Source: Clostridiales bacterium
Lineage (GTDB): Bacteria; Bacillota; Dethiobacteria; Dethiobacterales; Dethiobacteraceae
Length of the DNA stretch: 64,000 nucleotides
NCBI GenBank assembly: GCA_018335855.1
Contig: JAGXRM010000008.1
Coordinates: 1-64,000 of the forward strand
Direction of reading: 5' to 3'
Of this stretch, positions 24,910-32,111 are shown piece after piece; position 1 is the stretch's first letter; the number at the start of each line of letters is the position of its first letter. The notes beneath the pieces are model-generated. The model saw only the letters and a list, made by a program, of their open reading frames with translations. It was not told the origin of the DNA and did no database searches. Made by a program: the position numbers and the translations under genes.

Positions 24910-25821
24910 ATGCAGCCCATTGTGCAAAGCGCTGTTAATTTTAGTGAAGGGCGCCGCAAAGAAGTAATTGAAGATATTGTCCTGACGGTACGCAATACGC
25001 CCGGCGTCAGTGTTCTTGATACTTCGTATGACTACGACCATAACCGTGCTGTCCTTACGTTCGGAGGAGCGCCTCAGGCCGTGGGAGAAGCTGCGTTTCG
25101 CCTGACAGAAAGAGCTGCCCGGTTGATTAACATGGAGCAACATAGGGGCGGGCACCCACGTATGGGTGCCACCGATGTGATTCCTTTTATACCGGTACAA
25201 GGCATAGATATGACTCAGTGTGTGGAACTGGCCCGCAGTGTTGGCAGACGAATCGGGGATGAACTGAAAATCCCGGTTTATCTTTATGAAGAAGCGGCCA
25301 CCTCGCCGGAACGAAAAAATCTGGCTAACGTGCGCAGTGGGGAATATGAAGGATTGAAGGAATTTATTAAGAAAGATGAGAGGGCCCCGGACTTTGGTCC
25401 GCAACAAATGCACCCCACAGCCGGGGCGGTTGCGGTAGGGGCACGTCGCCCTCTGGTGGCCTACAATGTCAACTTTGATATTTCCGATGTAAAAATAGCC
25501 AGAAAAATTGCCAACGCAGTCAGGGAAAAAACCGGGGGGCTAAAAAATGTACGGGCAATTGGGTTATTCCTACAGGACCGGAACCAAGTTCAGGTTTCTA
25601 TGAATCTGGTTAACTGCGAAGAAACGCCGATTTACAGAGTTGTGGAACTGATCAAGGCGGAGGCGGCACGCTACGGTGCCAAGATTACGGACACGGAGAT
25701 CGTTGGCCTTTGTCCACAGGATTACCTCTTGGAAGCGGCACGATACTATCTCCAGCTTCCTTCTTTTTCCGCCGACCAGGTTACCGAAAATAAAATTGCT
25801 TGGGAGATGAGCGGTAAATGA
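24910..25821 (+). CDS. ftcD: Glutamate formimidoyltransferase
   Basis: 303 residues from the ATG at 24910 (GGGGAG seven bases upstream; the TTG one codon earlier abuts the previous stop). It transfers the formimino group of formiminoglutamate to tetrahydrofolate, giving glutamate. Family landmarks: SAVNFSEGRRKEVIEDI at the N-terminus, NMEQHRGGHPRMGATDVIPFIP (its H-x-G-x-H-P-R-x-G-A-x-D folate/active-site block), and PDFGPQQMHPTAGAVAVGARRPLVAYNVNF. The pathway therefore ends through folate rather than through HutG. It overlaps the start of hutI by four bases. Confidence 0.95.
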   Translation: MQPIVQSAVNFSEGRRKEVIEDIVLTVRNTPGVSVLDTSYDYDHNRAVLTFGGAPQAVGEAAFRLTERAARLINMEQHRGGHPRMGATDVIPFIPVQGIDMTQCVELARSVGRRIGDELKIPVYLYEEAATSPERKNLANVRSGEYEGLKEFIKKDERAPDFGPQQMHPTAGAVAVGARRPLVAYNVNFDISDVKIARKIANAVREKTGGLKNVRAIGLFLQDRNQVQVSMNLVNCEETPIYRVVELIKAEAARYGAKITDTEIVGLCPQDYLLEAARYYLQLPSFSADQVTENKIAWEMSGK

Positions 25822-27083
25822 TGCAGCTTTCTGCTGATCTGCTTATAACGGGTGCGGCCCAGCTTCTGACATTCTCCGGACTGGACGGGCCCAGAACCGG
25901 CAGTGAAATGAGTAACCTTTCGCTGGTCGAGGACGGCGCTCTGGCAGCACGGGACGGAAAAATTGTGGCAGTTGGAAAAACCAGTGAAGTGGTGAAGAAC
26001 GTGGCGCTGCTTCCCGGCGCCCAAGTTGTCTCTGCACATGGCAAAGTGGTGATGCCCTGTTTTGTGGATCCCCATACCCATCTGGTCTGCGGCGGCTCCC
26101 GCGAGGGGGAATTTCTATTACGCCTCGACGGAGCCGAGTATCTGGATATCTTGGCGGCCGGTGGTGGTATTCTGTCTACTGTCAAAGCCACCCGACAGGC
26201 ATCCGAGGCTGAATTATTACAAAAAGGCCTCAAGTTGTTGGATCATTTTTTGTGTGCCGGTGTGGGTACTGTGGAGGCCAAAAGCGGTTACGGCCTTGAT
26301 ATGGAGACGGAGCTAAAACAGCTTCGTGTTGCACACAGCCTTGACAATACACACCCGGTGGATGTGGTGCATACCTTTCTCGGAGCCCATGCCTTTCCTC
26401 CCGAATTTGCGGGGAGACGTGAAGAATATGTCGACCTGATTGTGGGAGAATTGATACCGAAGGTTGCCGCAGAAGGACTGGCGGAATTTTGCGATGTATT
26501 CTGTGAAAACACAGTGTTTACCATTGAACAGTCCCGTAAAATCCTGGAGGCTGGAAAACAGCACGGGCTGAAGCCCAAAATTCATGCTGATGAAATTGTC
26601 TCCTGCGGCGGCGCGGAATTGGCGGCAGAGGTGGGTGCGGTATCCGCGGATCACTTGCTGCAGATTTCTAATCAAGGTATTAAGAAGATGGCAGAAGCGA
26701 AAATTGTGGCGGTGTTATTACCCGGCACAGCCTTTTTCCTGATGAAAGACAAGTTTGCCCCTGCGAGGCGATTGATTGAAGCAGGTGTGCCAGTCGCACT
26801 CTCCACTGACAGCAATCCTGGTTCTTCGCCAACCCAGGCCATGGCCCTGATTCTTTCGCTTGCCTGTCTGGGGATGAAAATGAAACCAGCTGAAGCATTA
26901 ACGGCTGCCACAATTAATGCGGCGTATGCCATTGACCGTGGTCACCTTGTAGGAAGCCTTGAGGTCGGCAAGAAGGCTGATATTCTGATTATGGATGCGC
27001 CAAATTACAATTACATTCCGTACCACTACGGCATTAATTTAGTGGAAACCGTTTTTAAGAATGGCAAGAAAGTTGTAGGATAA
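25818..27083 (+). CDS. hutI: Imidazolonepropionase
   Basis: 421 residues, an amidohydrolase that opens imidazolonepropionate to formiminoglutamate. Metal and substrate motifs: PCFVDPHTHLVCGGSRE (H-x-H), AKSGYGLD, KIHADEIVSCGGAELAAEVGAVSADHLL, and ALSTDSNPGSSP with the catalytic Asp. The start ATG overlaps the ftcD stop. It is the last gene of the hut operon. A bidirectional hairpin stands between it and the convergent hcp gene. Confidence 0.96.
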   Translation: MMQLSADLLITGAAQLLTFSGLDGPRTGSEMSNLSLVEDGALAARDGKIVAVGKTSEVVKNVALLPGAQVVSAHGKVVMPCFVDPHTHLVCGGSREGEFLLRLDGAEYLDILAAGGGILSTVKATRQASEAELLQKGLKLLDHFLCAGVGTVEAKSGYGLDMETELKQLRVAHSLDNTHPVDVVHTFLGAHAFPPEFAGRREEYVDLIVGELIPKVAAEGLAEFCDVFCENTVFTIEQSRKILEAGKQHGLKPKIHADEIVSCGGAELAAEVGAVSADHLLQISNQGIKKMAEAKIVAVLLPGTAFFLMKDKFAPARRLIEAGVPVALSTDSNPGSSPTQAMALILSLACLGMKMKPAEALTAATINAAYAIDRGHLVGSLEVGKKADILIMDAPNYNYIPYHYGINLVETVFKNGKKVVG

Positions 27084-27204
27084 TAGCAAGAAAGAAAAAA
27101 ATGTGAGGTATTTTAACCTGTCAGGATACGGTGGCGTGCACATTACCTTCTTTTGAGGAACGCTAAGACTATCAGAAAAAGAAGTGCGGCTCCGCCACCG
27201 ACAA

Positions 27205-27236
27205 AAAACGAGAGCCGCTGTTGAGGCTCTCGTTTT
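27205..27236. terminator. Bidirectional terminator between hutI and hcp
   Basis: A perfect 12-bp stem (27205-27216 with 27225-27236, eight-base loop) bordered by As on the left and Ts on the right, so it can end transcripts from both sides. Confidence 0.85.
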
Positions 27237-27245
27237 GATTAAGGA

Positions 27246-28886
27246 TTATCCGAAGATGATCTCCATATCTTTTTCCGGCGTGGAGATAGGCCGGATGTTG
27301 AAATTTTCCACCAGGATGTTCATGACATCCGGAGTGATGAAAGCGGGGAGGCTGGGTCCGATGAAAATACCCTTGATTCCCAGGTGGAGCAGGGTAAGCA
27401 GGATTGCCACCGCTTTTTGTTCGTACCAAGAGAGAATCAGTGTTAACGGAAGATCGTTGACAGAGACTTCAAAAGCGTTAGCCAGTGCCACTGCAATTTG
27501 AATTGCGGAATAGGCATCGTTGCACTGTCCCACATCAAGCAAACGGGGAATTCCTCCGATATCGCCGAGCTGCTTATCGAAGAAACGGAACTTACCGCAG
27601 GCAAGAGTAAGGATTACGGTATCCTTCGGAGCTTTCTCCACGAATTCGCTGTAATAGTTCCGACCGGGTTTGGCACCGTCGCAACCGCCGACCAGGAAGA
27701 AGTGTTTAATCGCCCCGGATTTTACAGCATCAATCACCTTTGGTGCTACTCCCATAACGGCATTGCGGGCAAAGCCTACCATGACGCTCCCTTGCTCGGT
27801 CTCGGCTTCAAAACCAGGTAGGGCCAAAGCTTTTTCAATCACAGGACCAAAGTTGCCGTTTTCCACATGGTGAACTCCGGGCCAGCCAACAAGACCTGTG
27901 GTAAAGATATGATCAGCATAGTTTGCCTGTGGCTTTTGAATGCAGTTTGTGGTCATAAGAATGGCGCCGGGGAAGGTGGCAAATTCTTTTTGCTGGTTCT
28001 GCCAGGCGGTTCCAAAGTGGCCGTAGAAGTGCTTATATTTCTTCAGTTCCGGATAGCCATGGGTCGGTAGCATTTCACCATGGGTGTAGATGTCAATCCC
28101 TTTACCTTCGGTTTGTTCCAGAAGTTCGGCCAAGTCTTTCAGGTCATGACCGGACACCAGGATACATTTGCCCTTTCTATGGCCCAATGGAACTTTTGTC
28201 GGTACAGGATGACCGTATGTCCCCGTGTTGCCGGCATCCAGCAGTTCCATAGCGCGGAAGTTCATTTCGCCGCATTTCAGTACCAGCCCTAACCAGTCGT
28301 TCATGGGAATATCTTTTCTTGTAAGTGAGGCCAATGCCTCATGTATAAAGGCGTAAACTGTGTCGTCTTCCTGGCCCATAATACGGGCATGGTCTGTGTA
28401 AGCAGCAACCCCTTTAATTCCGTACAGAAGAATTTGCTGTAGTGACTGGGTATTGGCGTCCGTCTCCTTGTCGGAGTCGAGGCTTACTTTCTTGCCTTGC
28501 TCTACCAAACCGGCAACGTCAGATGCGGGGGTAAAGTTGGCGGCAGCGGCTTCAAAGTTGACATTACCACCGGCATTCTCTACTTTTCCTTTTAATTCGT
28601 CCCGCAGTGACACTGTTTCATTAATAAGACTTTGAAAGCGGGCAGGATCAAAATCCACATTCGTTAGGGTTGCAAAAATCCCTTGGGCAGTGAAGAGATT
28701 TACCTTGCCATCAACTAAGCCAACTTTGCGCCCTTCCTGTGCGTAAAGCGATAAACCCATTACTGCATGGATTAACAGATCCTGCAATGCTGCAACGTCT
28801 ACATCTTTTCCGCAGACCCCGTGGGTTGTGCAGCCAATCCCTTTGGCGGTTTGTTCACACTGATTACAGTACATACTCAAAAACAT
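27246..28886 (-). CDS. hcp: Hydroxylamine reductase / hybrid cluster protein
   Basis: 546 residues. The N-terminal C-x2-C-x8-C-x5-C (CNQCEQTAKGIGCTTHGVC, from about residue 7) binds the cubane cluster. The hybrid 4Fe-2O-2S site is represented by GHDL, by FLVGGCDGAKPGRNYYSEF and by LTLACGKFRFFDKQLGDIGGIPRLLDVGQCNDAYSA. The spacing is of the class I/II anaerobe type. The enzyme reduces hydroxylamine, or NO, and protects against nitrosative stress. The start could be ATG 28886 or 28874; both follow AGGGAGG with imperfect spacing. An FNR/CRP-type palindrome lies 65 bp upstream. No hcr reductase gene is next to it. Confidence 0.96.
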   Translation of the reverse strand: MFLSMYCNQCEQTAKGIGCTTHGVCGKDVDVAALQDLLIHAVMGLSLYAQEGRKVGLVDGKVNLFTAQGIFATLTNVDFDPARFQSLINETVSLRDELKGKVENAGGNVNFEAAAANFTPASDVAGLVEQGKKVSLDSDKETDANTQSLQQILLYGIKGVAAYTDHARIMGQEDDTVYAFIHEALASLTRKDIPMNDWLGLVLKCGEMNFRAMELLDAGNTGTYGHPVPTKVPLGHRKGKCILVSGHDLKDLAELLEQTEGKGIDIYTHGEMLPTHGYPELKKYKHFYGHFGTAWQNQQKEFATFPGAILMTTNCIQKPQANYADHIFTTGLVGWPGVHHVENGNFGPVIEKALALPGFEAETEQGSVMVGFARNAVMGVAPKVIDAVKSGAIKHFFLVGGCDGAKPGRNYYSEFVEKAPKDTVILTLACGKFRFFDKQLGDIGGIPRLLDVGQCNDAYSAIQIAVALANAFEVSVNDLPLTLILSWYEQKAVAILLTLLHLGIKGIFIGPSLPAFITPDVMNILVENFNIRPISTPEKDMEIIFG

Positions 28887-28950
28887 CGACCTCCCTAGAA
28901 TTTTATTACTTTTATTAATACCATTTTATCCGTTCCCCATTACTGTTGCT

Positions 28951-28964
28951 GTGATGTACGTCAC
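28951..28964. promoter_or_regulatory. CRP/FNR-family-type operator upstream of hcp
   Basis: GTGATGTACGTCAC: half-sites GTGA and TCAC around a central GTAC, with 12 of 14 bases symmetric. FNR/CRP-superfamily regulators (including HcpR-type) control hcp in many anaerobes through such sites. The regulator is not in the window. Confidence 0.6.
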
Positions 28965-29093
28965 CAATTGCTAAGTTTCTTTTGGTTCTATTTAAAATGT
29001 TATCATATGAAATTTAGTCTGTGATTAATATAACATTAAAATTCATTAGACAAGAAAAGCGTGCTCTTTCAGTTCCTTCAAAGCACAAAAAAA

Positions 29094-29111
29094 CCAGGCA
29101 AAAATGCCTGG
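29094..29111 (-). terminator. Leftward terminator of the cytochrome gene
   Basis: On the minus strand CCAGGCA, loop TTTT, TGCCTGG, then a run of seven Ts. It lies 11 bases past the stop codon of the gene at 29122. Confidence 0.8.
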
Positions 29112-29121
29112 CTTAAGCAAA

Positions 29122-29427
29122 TTAATTTCCGTAGTTTTCCTGAAGAAATTCAACCACAAGTTCATATTCCTGGTCATCCAGCAAACCGGATGATTTGCTC
29201 ATCATTCTGTCGACAATACCGGGCCAGGCATCTTTTCTCTTCATCCGGTAAACCTGATTTACTCCATGGCACTGAGAACACCTTGAATTAATCAGCAATT
29301 CCGCTTCCGCAAGAACTGGTTCTTCCTGCCCCGGTGGATCCACCGGCTGTGCCGGTTTGCTACCACATCCGGAAACAATAAAAACAAATAGTAACAGCAA
29401 CAAAAGAAAACCTAATCGTTTTAACAT
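29122..29427 (-). CDS. Small mono-haem c-type cytochrome lipoprotein
   Basis: 101 residues. A lipoprotein signal peptide (MLKRLGFLLLLLLFVFIVSGC, lipobox VSGC) anchors it to the outer face of the membrane. After a Pro/Glu-rich linker comes one haem-binding motif C-x2-C-H (SRCSQCHGVNQ, about 49-59), with MM or a downstream Met as the candidate sixth ligand (DRMMSKSSG). It resembles the short cytochrome c domains that carry electrons outside Gram-positive cells. It starts at ATG with ACAGGAGG. It is monocistronic with its own terminator, upstream of hcp on the same strand but separated from it. Confidence 0.85.
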   Translation of the reverse strand: MLKRLGFLLLLLLFVFIVSGCGSKPAQPVDPPGQEEPVLAEAELLINSRCSQCHGVNQVYRMKRKDAWPGIVDRMMSKSSGLLDDQEYELVVEFLQENYGN

Positions 29428-29686
29428 ATATAACCTCCTGTAAATATATGACGTTAATGAGTCAAGATACTATTAATTACTTGTTTTCGTCAATGGGAGA
29501 GACTTTTCCTGCCCACTTTTGAACTGTTATTTTTCATTAATAAAGATTTAAAGCAAAAAATGTAGGCTGTATAACCAAAAATGAATTAATAAGGTGAAAA
29601 ATGACGAGATAGTGAGGAATTTAAACATAAACTCATAAATACACTTAGTAAGGCAATCAGGGTGCTTGTTTGGTAAAAAAATGTGC
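29428..29686. other. AT-rich intergenic stretch
   Basis: No gene is supported. It contains the promoter for the leftward cytochrome gene (not resolved) and leads to the riboswitch promoter. Confidence 0.4.
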
Positions 29687-29715
29687 TTGACCCATTGATG
29701 ATAAACGTTTATTGT
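29687..29715 (+). promoter_or_regulatory. SigmaA-type promoter of the class I riboswitch transcript
   Basis: TTGACC (29687-29692), a 17-bp spacer and TATTGT (29710-29715), about 80 bp before the aptamer. Confidence 0.55.
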
Positions 29716-29795
29716 AGTAAGTAACAGATGGAATATTATGCTAACGTATAGGCATTTGGGATTAGCAATTTAATATGCGGAATGGGGTCTCCTTT

Positions 29796-29880
29796 CCGAC
29801 AAAGGCAAACCTGCTGAAAGGCAGGGACGCAAAGCCATGGGTCTAAGGGCAATAGCCTACGATCGCCAGGTCGCCGAAGA
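29796..29880 (+). ncRNA. Cyclic-di-GMP-I (GEMM) riboswitch aptamer
   Basis: The conserved GEMM core is present in order: AAAGGCAAACC, a C-T-G-C hairpin with the GAAA tetraloop (CTGCTGAAAGGCAG), GGACGCAAAGCCATGGGTCT, then the second arm AAGGGCAATAGCC and closing GGTCGCCG. These match the two-stem aptamer with tetraloop-receptor docking of class I c-di-GMP riboswitches. It lies 88 bases upstream of the transglutaminase gene with a terminator in between, so it should control that gene by termination. I cannot tell ON from OFF by eye. Confidence 0.92.
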
Positions 29881-29897
29881 GCAGGAGTTTTTTATTT

Positions 29898-29925
29898 AGC
29901 TTCAGCATCCGGCTGAAGCTTTTTT
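29898..29925 (+). terminator. Terminator of the class I riboswitch
   Basis: A nine-pair stem (29898-29906 with 29912-29920, loop ATCCG) and TTTTT. Another T6 run at 29889-29894 directly follows the aptamer's AGGAG, so a second termination point is possible. Confidence 0.85.
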
Positions 29926-29967
29926 GTTCGGCTGTCGCAGGACCCCTCCGGAAACGGGGGAAGAAAG

Positions 29968-31212
29968 ATGAAGAAAGGTTTATGGAGAGTTGTTATTGCC
30001 ATACTGGTAATTGGTATGCTGCTGGGGGGCAGCGCCTGGGCCATGCAGCAACGCGTCCCGGCTCAAACGATGGAACCGACCGTAACTGACGAGCATTTTA
30101 AGGAAGTGGACAAGCCTGTTGCAGTAATTGCACAAGTTACCACTGATGAACAAACTGAAGAAAAAGTAGAAGAGCCGGTACAACCTGAGCCGATAACTGA
30201 GGCCGCGCCAGTTATTAAGAAAAAAGAGGCGGCTCCTGTAGTAGCGCCGGTTGTTGCAGTCCAGGTTCCGGATATGCCGGAAAAGCCAGCTGTTGTAGCA
30301 GTGGCTGTAGCAGAAACGGTACCAGCTCCTGTTGAAGAAAAGATTGCCCCGGCTAACCCGTTCCGTCTGGGGGCAGCCAGAGAATACAGGTTTGTCACGA
30401 AAATCACGGTTAAAAACAACGGTGATGCCACCTCGACCGGTGTACGATTGGAAATCCCCTTACTTACCGCTTCTTCTTTATATCAGGTACAATCCGGCGA
30501 GACATTTTCTCTCGATCCGGTAGAAATAAAGAACGTTCAGGGTACCCGAGTTGGTGTATTCAGCTTTGAAGACTTAGCTCCTGGTGCCGAAACAGTTCTG
30601 GAACTCCGTTATCAAGTGCGTACCTCCGTGATTGAGTTTTTCAGTGATTTTGTACCGAAAACAGCAGGAAGTAAACCTACACAATATCTGGAAGCGATAA
30701 AAGGGATTGAAAGCGACAACACACAAATTATCAACCTGGCTGCCCAAGTTACCGGGGACAAGCTTACCGATTGGGATAAAGCTGCTGAAATTACCCGGTG
30801 GGTAGCAGCGAACATTAGCTATGACGGTGCAGCGGCAACTCGCAACAGTGGAGCTCTTGCTGCCCTGCAAAGCAAGAAGGGCGTTTGCGAAGATTATGCG
30901 GCACTGGCAGCAGCACTGGCACGGGCTTCCGGAATCCCCGCCCGCATTGCCTACGGTTACACCGATAACGGGACCCATTGGCCCGCCAGCGGTTCCTTCG
31001 CCCTCCGTGGTTTCCGCCATGCCTGGGTAGAATATTACCTCGAAGGACGGGGCTGGGTACCTGCAGAACCAACCCGTAGCACATCGACAAAGCTATATTT
31101 CGGCACATTCCCACATAACCGCTACATCGTACAAAACTACAATGATGTTTCTCTTAAAGGAAATTACAGAGGCGGCAAGCTGGCAATTAGCTGGACTGAA
31201 TCCCTCGAATAA
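29968..31212 (+). CDS. Exported transglutaminase-like (cysteine protease fold) protein
   Basis: 414 residues. Signal peptide or anchor at 1-27, a Pro/Ala/Val/Glu-rich linker (about 40-125), a beta-rich domain of conserved form (KITVKNNGDATSTGVRLEIPLL, about 140-230), then a transglutaminase core: KKGVCEDYAALAAALARASGIPARIAYGY (catalytic Cys about 307) and FRHAWVEYYLEGRGWVPAEPT (His about 351). The usual acid Asp of the GW-x-P-x-DPT motif is Glu here, which is odd. Such domains cleave or cross-link proteins outside the cell. Expression is placed under a c-di-GMP-I riboswitch. The ribosome site is GGGGGAAGAAAG. It faces the sortase and LPXTG genes across a hairpin. Confidence 0.85.
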   Translation: MKKGLWRVVIAILVIGMLLGGSAWAMQQRVPAQTMEPTVTDEHFKEVDKPVAVIAQVTTDEQTEEKVEEPVQPEPITEAAPVIKKKEAAPVVAPVVAVQVPDMPEKPAVVAVAVAETVPAPVEEKIAPANPFRLGAAREYRFVTKITVKNNGDATSTGVRLEIPLLTASSLYQVQSGETFSLDPVEIKNVQGTRVGVFSFEDLAPGAETVLELRYQVRTSVIEFFSDFVPKTAGSKPTQYLEAIKGIESDNTQIINLAAQVTGDKLTDWDKAAEITRWVAANISYDGAAATRNSGALAALQSKKGVCEDYAALAAALARASGIPARIAYGYTDNGTHWPASGSFALRGFRHAWVEYYLEGRGWVPAEPTRSTSTKLYFGTFPHNRYIVQNYNDVSLKGNYRGGKLAISWTESLE

Positions 31213-31215
31213 CGC

Positions 31216-31264
31216 GGAACCCCTATCACCCCCCAAGTGATAGATCCCAAATAGAGCCGGACAC
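31216..31264. repeat. GC-rich hairpin repeat, copy A
   Basis: CACCCCCC followed by AAGTGATAG forms a stem with CTATCAC and a G/C-rich loop. The same order (CCCCTA-CACCCCCC-AGTGA, then AGAGCCGGACAC) recurs at 33851-33892. It lies between the convergent transglutaminase and sortase genes. Confidence 0.6.
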
Positions 31265-31281
31265 ATACAGGTGTCCGGCTC
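31254..31281. terminator. Hairpin between transglutaminase and sortase genes
   Basis: A perfect 11-bp stem (31254-31264 with 31271-31281, loop ATACAG) between convergent genes. No long T run on either side. Confidence 0.65.
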
Positions 31282-31296
31282 AAGCCATTTTATATG

Positions 31297-31947
31297 CTAT
31301 TCGACCGTATACTGCTGAGGGTTTATGATCACATCAGTACCTGCTAAGTCTGCTTTCACAATCAGTCTCTTCGTTGTTGTTGTATACAAACAGGTGGTTA
31401 AGGTGAGCTCAGCAATGTCTGTGGAGTCCACCACGCTCCAGTCTCTGCTGTGGGTAATGAAGCTTTCCCGTACAGTATAACTGTAAATTTTACCGTCAAT
31501 CGTCAGCGTTATCTCATCTCCCGGTTTTAAGCGGTCGAGATGACGGAACCATGAGCCGTATACACCCCGGTGGGCCGCGATGGAGACATTGCCGCTTTCG
31601 GGGTACTTGCTCTGCGGGTAAAAACCCGGTCCCTGTTTCAAGTCATCCTCGGAAATTCCATGAATGACCACGGCACGCAAGTTGATTTTAGGAATCTCCA
31701 GCAGTCCATTTCCTTCCGGTAAACCGGTGGGGAGCTCTTGTTCTGCCTGTGGAGTCGACGGGACAGGAACTGTCTCCGGGCCCTCTTCAAATGCTGGCTG
31801 CTGTATTTCATCTTCCCAGGCGGCCAACGCCTGACGCTGATGATAAGATGATATGCCCCACCTGGCCAATGGGACGGCCGCAAGTAGTATGCCTGCAATG
31901 ATAATGATTGTGCTAAATATTCGGGATCTTCGTTGCATAGGGCTCAC
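31297..31947 (-). CDS. Class D sortase
   Basis: 216 residues. An N-terminal membrane helix (about 8-28), a linker, then the sortase beta barrel. The catalytic triad is visible: H126 in SIAAHRGVYGSWF, C186 in LTLTTC, R194 in TKRLIVKA. The TLxTC motif and GLLEIPKINL start of the domain fit class D, which in spore-formers attaches proteins to peptidoglycan. The start is ATG at 31947 (or 31938). The natural substrate is the LPXTG-type protein encoded next upstream on the same strand, whose sorting signal is LPATSG. It is not obviously behind a riboswitch itself unless read through from the LPXTG gene past the 32055 hairpin. Confidence 0.92.
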   Translation of the reverse strand: MSPMQRRSRIFSTIIIIAGILLAAVPLARWGISSYHQRQALAAWEDEIQQPAFEEGPETVPVPSTPQAEQELPTGLPEGNGLLEIPKINLRAVVIHGISEDDLKQGPGFYPQSKYPESGNVSIAAHRGVYGSWFRHLDRLKPGDEITLTIDGKIYSYTVRESFITHSRDWSVVDSTDIAELTLTTCLYTTTTKRLIVKADLAGTDVIINPQQYTVE

Positions 31948-32054
31948 CTGCCTTGGATGTTTGGAAAAAATATCTGCTTCCCTTTATTATACCTGAAAGC
32001 AAATAATAATTAAACTTGCTAATAAAGTGTTAAAGTGTTGTTTGATTTGATTTA

Positions 32055-32088
32055 AAGAAGCCTCCGGTTGTTATACCGGAGGCTTCTT
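32055..32088 (-). terminator. Terminator of the LPXTG surface-protein gene
   Basis: A perfect 14-bp stem (32055-32068 with 32075-32088, six-base loop) just past the stop at 32112 on the minus strand. Partial leakage would reach the sortase gene. Confidence 0.8.
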
Positions 32089-32111
32089 GGCGTTATTGCT
32101 TTGTTGATTAT

